A DNA stretch of 64,000 nucleotides from the NCBI GenBank assembly GCA_963082975.1, contig OY720348.1:72689719-72753718 (forward strand), written 5' to 3'. Made by a program: the position numbers and the translations under genes. The stretch comes from Labia minor. Taxonomy: Eukaryota > Arthropoda > Insecta > Dermaptera > Spongiphoridae. Each line of letters starts with the position of its first letter. The first letter of the stretch is position 1. This document shows, piece after piece, positions 61,559 to 64,000 of the stretch. Below the pieces are notes generated by a model, which had not been told where the DNA came from, did not search any database, and worked only from the letters and a program-made list of their open reading frames with translations.

Positions 61559-62306
61559 CAGGGATGGGCAAACTTTTTTAGGATGCGGTCTACTTCTAAT
61601 TTTTTTACAATAAGTCGGTCCACCAGATATTTATTAAAATAATAATAATAAACAATGGTATAAATGTACATAGGTAACTAAAAAAATAGAATAAGAAAGG
61701 AACTTAGGTATATATTTTCAAACAAAATTTAAAGATTATAAAAGTATAAAAATATCAAGTTCATAAGAAATATTGATTCGAATTATTATTTAAGATAAAG
61801 TCATGTGAAATTGTCCGCATTAGAAGATTTACACTGCATATCCTCTGCTAATTTAGTAAATCTTGGTGTATAATTACTAACTGCCAGTCTTGTACTGCAT
61901 TCGAGGTGATTGTCTGTAAGACGGGAGCGATATTTTGATTTAATTATATTCATCGTAGAAAATGCAGATTCACATAGGTGGGTAGAGCCAAAGAACGATG
62001 TTAAATTTAATGCGAGACCTTTTAAATTAGGATACTTAACTTCGTCCATTAAATTCCAAAAAATATTGGTAGGATCTGAATTATGTGCTTTTAAAATTAT
62101 GTCATTTTGAAGAAGAAGAACTTCATCTTCCTCAATAGTTATAGAAAACAATTCGTTTATATTTTTGGTTATTTCTTCCCCGAGTAATGGAATTTTTTAT
62201 ATGCTAAGGAGTAGTTTAAGTAAAAAAGGCAATGAGTAAAGGCGATCACTTTAAAATGACTCGGCGCTCCACCAGTCGATCGCGATCGACTTAATGCCCA
62301 TCTCTG
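61559..62306 (-). mobile_element. internally deleted hAT transposon with perfect 8-bp TSD
   Basis: The ends are CAGGGATGGGCAAACTT and, inverted, CAGAGATGGGCATTAAG. The flanking 8-bp duplication is ATTTAAAA (61551-61558 and 62307-62314). It is 748 bp long and carries only the last part of a transposase on minus. Confidence 0.92.
61801..62151 (-). pseudogene. hAT transposase C-terminus (GTF2IRD2/ZBED-like)
   Basis: An open frame of about 116 codons ends FFGSTHLCESAFSTMNIIKS, then KYRSRLTDNHLE and LAVSNYTPRF, then QCKSSNADNFT and a stop. That is the hAT dimerisation block as found in GTF2IRD2-, EPM2AIP1- and ZBED-like proteins. The BED finger and the catalytic N-terminal region are missing because the element is internally deleted, so no start codon can be assigned. 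Confidence 0.85.
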
Positions 62307-62501
62307 ATTTAAAATATAAATAGAATTAAGTTTAATTTTATTACGAAAGAAGCATTATTTTTTATTAAAAAAGAAACTAATTTAATAAATGAGAAATAAT
62401 ATTTTTCTATTAATATTCATTTCAAGTTGTTGATGTTTACAAGTAATATCCAATTAAAAATAATTGAATCAATAGTAACATTTGTCCAGTAGCGATTCTA
62501 A

Positions 62502-63305
62502 TCTAGGAGCGCCGGCAGCGCTCCGCCTCGACAAGTAAAAAACACCGAGCCTGCCTAGCGTATATATATACTGGACGTGACAAGTACCGGTTTTCACCCC
62601 CTCACAGCAAAAAAACGGTGGCACCTGTAGGCCTAATTTTTTTAGGTCTTATAGGCGCCGGCCACGAGACAAAAACAAACAAAAAATCATTAATTTTTAT
62701 TCATTACAACCAGAGATATTAAATTTTAAAAATGGCATTTTTTCAATTTTTCAAGTCCTTCGTCATTTTCAACATTGACAGGCCTACAGCCTTAACTACT
62801 GAACCGATTTTGATGGGGAATGTCTCATTTAGTTTTTCTTGGTGGGTAGGTGAAACTTTTCTATAAAAATGTTGCAAAAACATTTTGCAAAATTGCCAAA
62901 AATGCAAAAAACGCGCAAAAAATCACTTTTTTTGCTATTTCAATTTCATTTTTAACTCAATTTATACGGGAGTAGTCTATGTCTTATAGGGGCAGCCCAC
63001 CAGACAAAAACAAAAAAAAATCATTAATTTTGATCAAGAACAACCTGAGATATTCAATTTTAAAAATGGCATTTTTTTCACCATTTCCATTAATTCAATA
63101 TGCACCAAAATAGAAAAAAAGAAACAAAAGAAAAAATTAATAAACAAATAAATAACACTTATTTAAATCAATGGATAAATTAAATTGAAAAGTTTAAAAC
63201 AATTTTAATATTTTAATTTTGTTGAACAATTAATTAAGTGTTATTAAAGGGATTTTTGTATAAATTATTTATTAAAATAAAATAATTATAAAATAATTAT
63301 ATTTA
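62502..63305 (-). mobile_element. 0.8-kb repeat, copy 2
   Basis: Reverse complement of 30621-31430, beginning TCTAGGAGCGCCGGCAGCGC. It lacks about 20 bp that copy 1 has near CAATGTGGTC. Confidence 0.85.
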
Positions 63306-63539
63306 TTAAAATATTATACATTTATTTTATTTATTAACATATTATACATATTATGCATTTTGTTTATTTTAATAAATATTGTTCAGAAGCACCTATTCAA
63401 AATTCCAGATTCGATTCGATATCAACATATCGAATGGAGTCAAAATACTTAGAATATATTGAATATAGAATATAGAATATAGAACATATTGAAAGATCGT
63501 ACACAAATTGAATAAAACAAAAACATATATTAATCTTCC

Positions 63540-63953
63540 AAAATTGATTTTATGCATTTATGTTAAGTAAATGTTATTATTGAATAATAATTATTATATT
63601 ATATTTATTAATAAATAATTTTTATTAATATGAGATTTTAAAAGTGTATATATATATATAAATATATACATTAATATATATATATATTACCACAGAGTAT
63701 TTGCAAAAGTTATACCCTGTGGTAATGTGGGAAAAGTTTTATTGGAAATGCAATTAAATACACTATTCAGGAAACGAACGTTTTAAAAACAATTAATATT
63801 GTAAGGTGAGTAACTTGGCGGCCGCCATGCTTTGATTTCACTAATTTTTTTGAAAGACAATTTTGCGGGGCCCTAAGTTTTTTTGATTTCCTAACTTTTT
63901 AGGGCTCACAACTTGGCGAGGAACCTCTACCACGAAGTGGTTTTTTGTCAGAT
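63540..63953. mobile_element. rearranged relative of the 29.6-30.1 kb element
   Basis: 63731-63953 matches 29940-30146 directly (AAGTTTTATTGGAAATGCAA through GGTTTTTTGTCAGAT) with a small insertion. 63540-63670 matches 29570-29720 in reverse. The left inverted arm present at 29801-29906 is missing here. Confidence 0.75.
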
Positions 63954-64000
63954 ATAACTATATATATAGGAGAAAACGGTCAAGAGTTGAAAATGCAATT

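Noticed and set aside
1-64000. CRISPR arrays, operons, prophage or other bacterial systems
   Set aside because: No regularly spaced repeats with unique spacers, no ribosome-binding sites or gene clusters; spliced animal genes dominate.

Overview
This is a eukaryotic, animal window. It is extremely AT-rich, its genes are split by GT-AG introns, and it is crowded with transposable-element remnants. I see no prokaryotic gene organisation, no rRNA, no credible tRNA gene and no CRISPR array. An arthropod is likely: an invertebrate-type single TBC1D1/TBC1D4 orthologue and a fatty acyl-CoA reductase sit in AT-rich, repeat-packed DNA. A copepod such as a sea louse would fit, but that is an inference from general character, not a demonstrated match.

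Three genes can be modelled with splice sites and reading phase that agree throughout. (1) CNRIP1, minus strand, 28321 to 23425: three coding exons, 159 aa, the orthologue of cannabinoid receptor-interacting protein 1. (2) A TBC1D1/TBC1D4 (AS160; Drosophila pollux) orthologue, plus strand, 36279 to 53236: 17 coding exons and 1175 aa with two PTB domains, a Rab-GAP TBC domain with both catalytic fingers, and a coiled coil. (3) A fatty acyl-CoA reductase, minus strand, 58772 to 54164: nine coding exons, 470 aa. Genes 2 and 3 are convergent and about 0.9 kb apart. Nothing links the three functionally; they look like ordinary neighbours. A fourth likely gene is represented by one good coding exon at 17552 to 17307 (minus). 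Several GC-richer, stop-free islands (about 6.6, 10.0, 12.5, 16.3, 28.6, 33.3, 35.7 and 59.9 kb) may be other first exons, UTRs or promoters.

Most of the rest is repeats. Four hAT-type elements have terminal inverted repeats and 8-bp target duplications (21707-22467, 26472-26770, 34616-34916, 61559-62306); the last keeps the transposase C-terminus. There are mariner remnants (26.05-26.27 kb, and an unusual fold-back made of two opposed mariner 3' ends at 22.76-23.17 kb). Several LINE 3' ends share a conserved terminus (1.3, 46.4, 51.1, 57.7-58.1 kb). A non-coding family of about 0.6 kb has three copies (4.06, 39.2, 60.2 kb), and an 0.8-kb family has two opposed copies (30.6-31.4 and 62.5-63.3 kb). 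A composite repeat of about 1.5 kb with a tRNA-like pol III promoter occurs twice in opposite orientation (7.6-9.3 and 24.6-26.0 kb).

I looked for a novel system and did not find a convincing one. The most interesting items are the architecture of the repeats, an 81-nt stop-free intron inside the TBC domain, a possible poison exon in CNRIP1, and an unidentified GC-rich first exon at 17.5 kb.
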